From assembly GCF_031877795.1 (NCBI RefSeq), contig NC_133971.1:6776784-6840783 (forward strand): 64,000 nucleotides of DNA, in the 5' to 3' direction. This document shows, one piece after another, positions 62,455 to 64,000 of this stretch. Every line of letters begins with the position of its first letter. The first letter of the stretch is position 1. This DNA comes from Strix aluco. Its lineage: Eukaryota > Chordata > Aves > Strigiformes > Strigidae. The notes beneath the pieces are model-generated. The model ran no database searches. It was not told the origin of the DNA and was given only the letters and a program-made list of their open reading frames with translations. The position numbers and the translations under genes were made by a program.

Positions 62455-63210
62455 AAATTGAGGGAGGTCCCTCATAAATGGAAAATGGCAAATCTTGCAC
62501 CCATCTTCAAAAGAGACCAGGACTATCTGGGAAGCTGTAAGATGGTCAGCCTTTGATTCATGGGGAAATCACAGTGCAAGCCTTCTCAGAGCACATTTCT
62601 GGTCAGAGGAAGGAGAAGGTGGACATTTGGAGCAGCCAGCACGGACTTACCACAAGCAAATCATGCCTGACCAGCCTGATTGACTTCTGCAGTAAAACGA
62701 CTGGCTTTGTGAACAAAGTTGGATGTCTTTTACCTAGAATACTGCATATAGTTTTGGCTGCCTCAGCACAAGACACTGATTGGCTGGAACAAATCCAGTG
62801 GATAGCCACCAAGATGGTCAGTGGCTGGAGCACTTTCTAAGGCTGAGGAAGCTGGGATTGTTCAGCCTGGGGAAGGGACAGATTCCAGGGAACTTAAAAG
62901 CAACACCTACAAGGAAGTTACACAGAAGACTGAGCTGGCTTTTTCACAGTGTTGGCAGGAAGAGAGACAACAGATGCAAATTCAGACAGGAGAGGTTCAG
63001 CCTGAAATAGGGAGAAAAAGCTTCCGTTTGAAGGCAGTCAAGCATTGGAACAGGCTGCCTGAAGCATCCATGCCATCTCCAGCTTTGGAGGTTTTCAAGA
63101 CCTGTCTGGGAAAAGCCCTGAACAAACTCAGAGCTGGCCCTGCTTGGGCCAGGAGGTTGTCCTAGAGGTCCCTTCTAGCCTTAATAATTAGCCTTTGATC
63201 CTATGAATTC
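62455..63210 (+). mobile_element. Diverged CR1-like LINE with internal deletion
   Basis: The copy opens in the reverse-transcriptase region (GGAAAATGGCAAATCTTGCA, then CCCATCTTCAAAAG and CAAATCATGCCTGACCAGCC, the CR1 LTNLI block). It jumps at about 62725-62732 from the segment around CTGGCTTTGTGAACAAAGTT to the C-terminal part (LLPRILHIVLAASAQDTDWL, LRKLGLFSLGK, KAVKHWNRLPEASMPSPALE). A complete CR1 has several hundred more bases between these blocks. The tail GAGGTCCCTTCTAGCC and CTTTGATCCTATGAATTC is a decayed CR1 3' end. It has multiple frameshifts and is dead and old. Confidence 0.85.
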
Positions 63211-64000
63211 TCCAGCCCTCTGCAGGAGATTGACTTCCATAGAGAAACACAATGTAAGGTCCTGAAGCAGCTGGGCTTTCTGTGGAGAAACAGACATAGT
63301 AGAATCTCACCTTAAGTGTATTTCAAGACATTTGTCAATGAGGAGTATGTCACAAGAGATTACCCAGATGATCCCAATTCACTGTTTCTAAAATTACGGC
63401 CATTGCACAAAAACTGGAAGACAACTGTACCTCTCCTCCGCCCCTACCCTAATTTGTGTCGTTGTATCACACATGGTGAAGAATGGGTTGTCCTGGCTGA
63501 GCACTATGAGGGACAAATAAGTTGAAGTAATCAGAATATCTCCTTATAGCTGTCATTATAATAATATTGGCCATTGATGGGAACCTGGAAAATTAATATA
63601 AATACGAAAAATGCTCAATTTCACTGTGCAAGTAAGTGGAACAGATGAAGGGGATAAATTAAGAGTCATATCCTCTACTGGGCCCAGACATTACCTGATG
63701 ATAAGAAATGGAAGCACAGAGAGCCTCCTTCCCCAGCTTCCCTAATCTTAAGGCCATTGTGGACAGTATTGAAGGAAGTTGACACTGGAAGAGTTCTTTC
63801 CAGAGTGCTCTAACCCAAGTCCTGCTGAAAGTCCCTCCTGCTTGTCATAACTGTCCCCACTGCAGAACCTTCTCTTGACCCAGACACATGTTCAAAGTAT
63901 GTCTACGTGAGGAAGGGGGAAACAAGAACCAGCATGCAGCAGCTGGTTATATTCATTTTAGGGGAATCCCTAACCAGCTGTTACCATCAACTTTCCATTG
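63211..64000. other. Intergenic to window end
   Basis: Unique-looking DNA with a 69-residue open frame (63316-63525) of no recognised family. No gene was called. Confidence 0.6.

Overview
The window is vertebrate DNA, most likely from a bird. Several fragments of the CR1 LINE carry the typical 3' end of octamer copies related to ATTCTGTG. Two solo LTRs resemble avian endogenous retroviruses. One compact CpG island drives an intron-rich gene, and intergenic DNA is AT-rich. There are no operons, no bacterial-type genes, and no tRNA, rRNA or CRISPR array that I can see.

One protein gene is certain: TMEM167A (protein kish-A). It lies on the + strand in four coding exons: 8895-8897, 21327-21436, 26909-26943 and 30283-30353. 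They encode 72 residues and span 21.5 kb. The first coding exon carries only the ATG, directly abutting the GTAAGC donor. Splice sites, phases and stop all agree with the 72-residue family length.

The CpG island at about 8140-9260 looks like a bidirectional promoter. It has three CCAAT boxes, GC boxes, an ETS site just upstream of the TMEM167A ATG, and E2F- and ETS-like sites facing left. In amniotes the head-to-head neighbour of TMEM167A is XRCC4. A good minus-strand donor at 8632/8631 fits a non-coding XRCC4 exon 1, and positions 1-8140 would then be XRCC4 intron 1. I found no XRCC4 coding exon in that stretch, so this rests on synteny.

Layout: 1-8140, presumptive XRCC4 intron 1 with a G16 run and an A24 run; 8140-9260, shared promoter; 8898-30282, TMEM167A introns with one antisense CR1, simple repeats and a local duplication in intron 3; 30354 to about 30960, TMEM167A 3' UTR with three AATAAA signals; 31282-32246, a solo LTR on the minus strand; 32247-64000, intergenic DNA. 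The intergenic part holds CR1 copies near 32.4, 36.0-36.5, 51.9-52.7 and 62.5-63.2 kb, a second solo LTR with a perfect target-site duplication (42622-43326), and two MIR-like SINE fragments in opposite orientations (59.4-59.6 and 60.2-60.3 kb). Three short, phase-compatible exon-like segments lie at 53.6-55.4 kb and could be a lineage-specific transcript, but I do not recognise the product.

I found no convincing new multi-gene system. The observations most worth a second look are the ATG-only first exon in the bidirectional promoter, the antisense-facing LTR just past the TMEM167A 3' end, the MIR pair and the 53.6-55.4 kb exon candidates.
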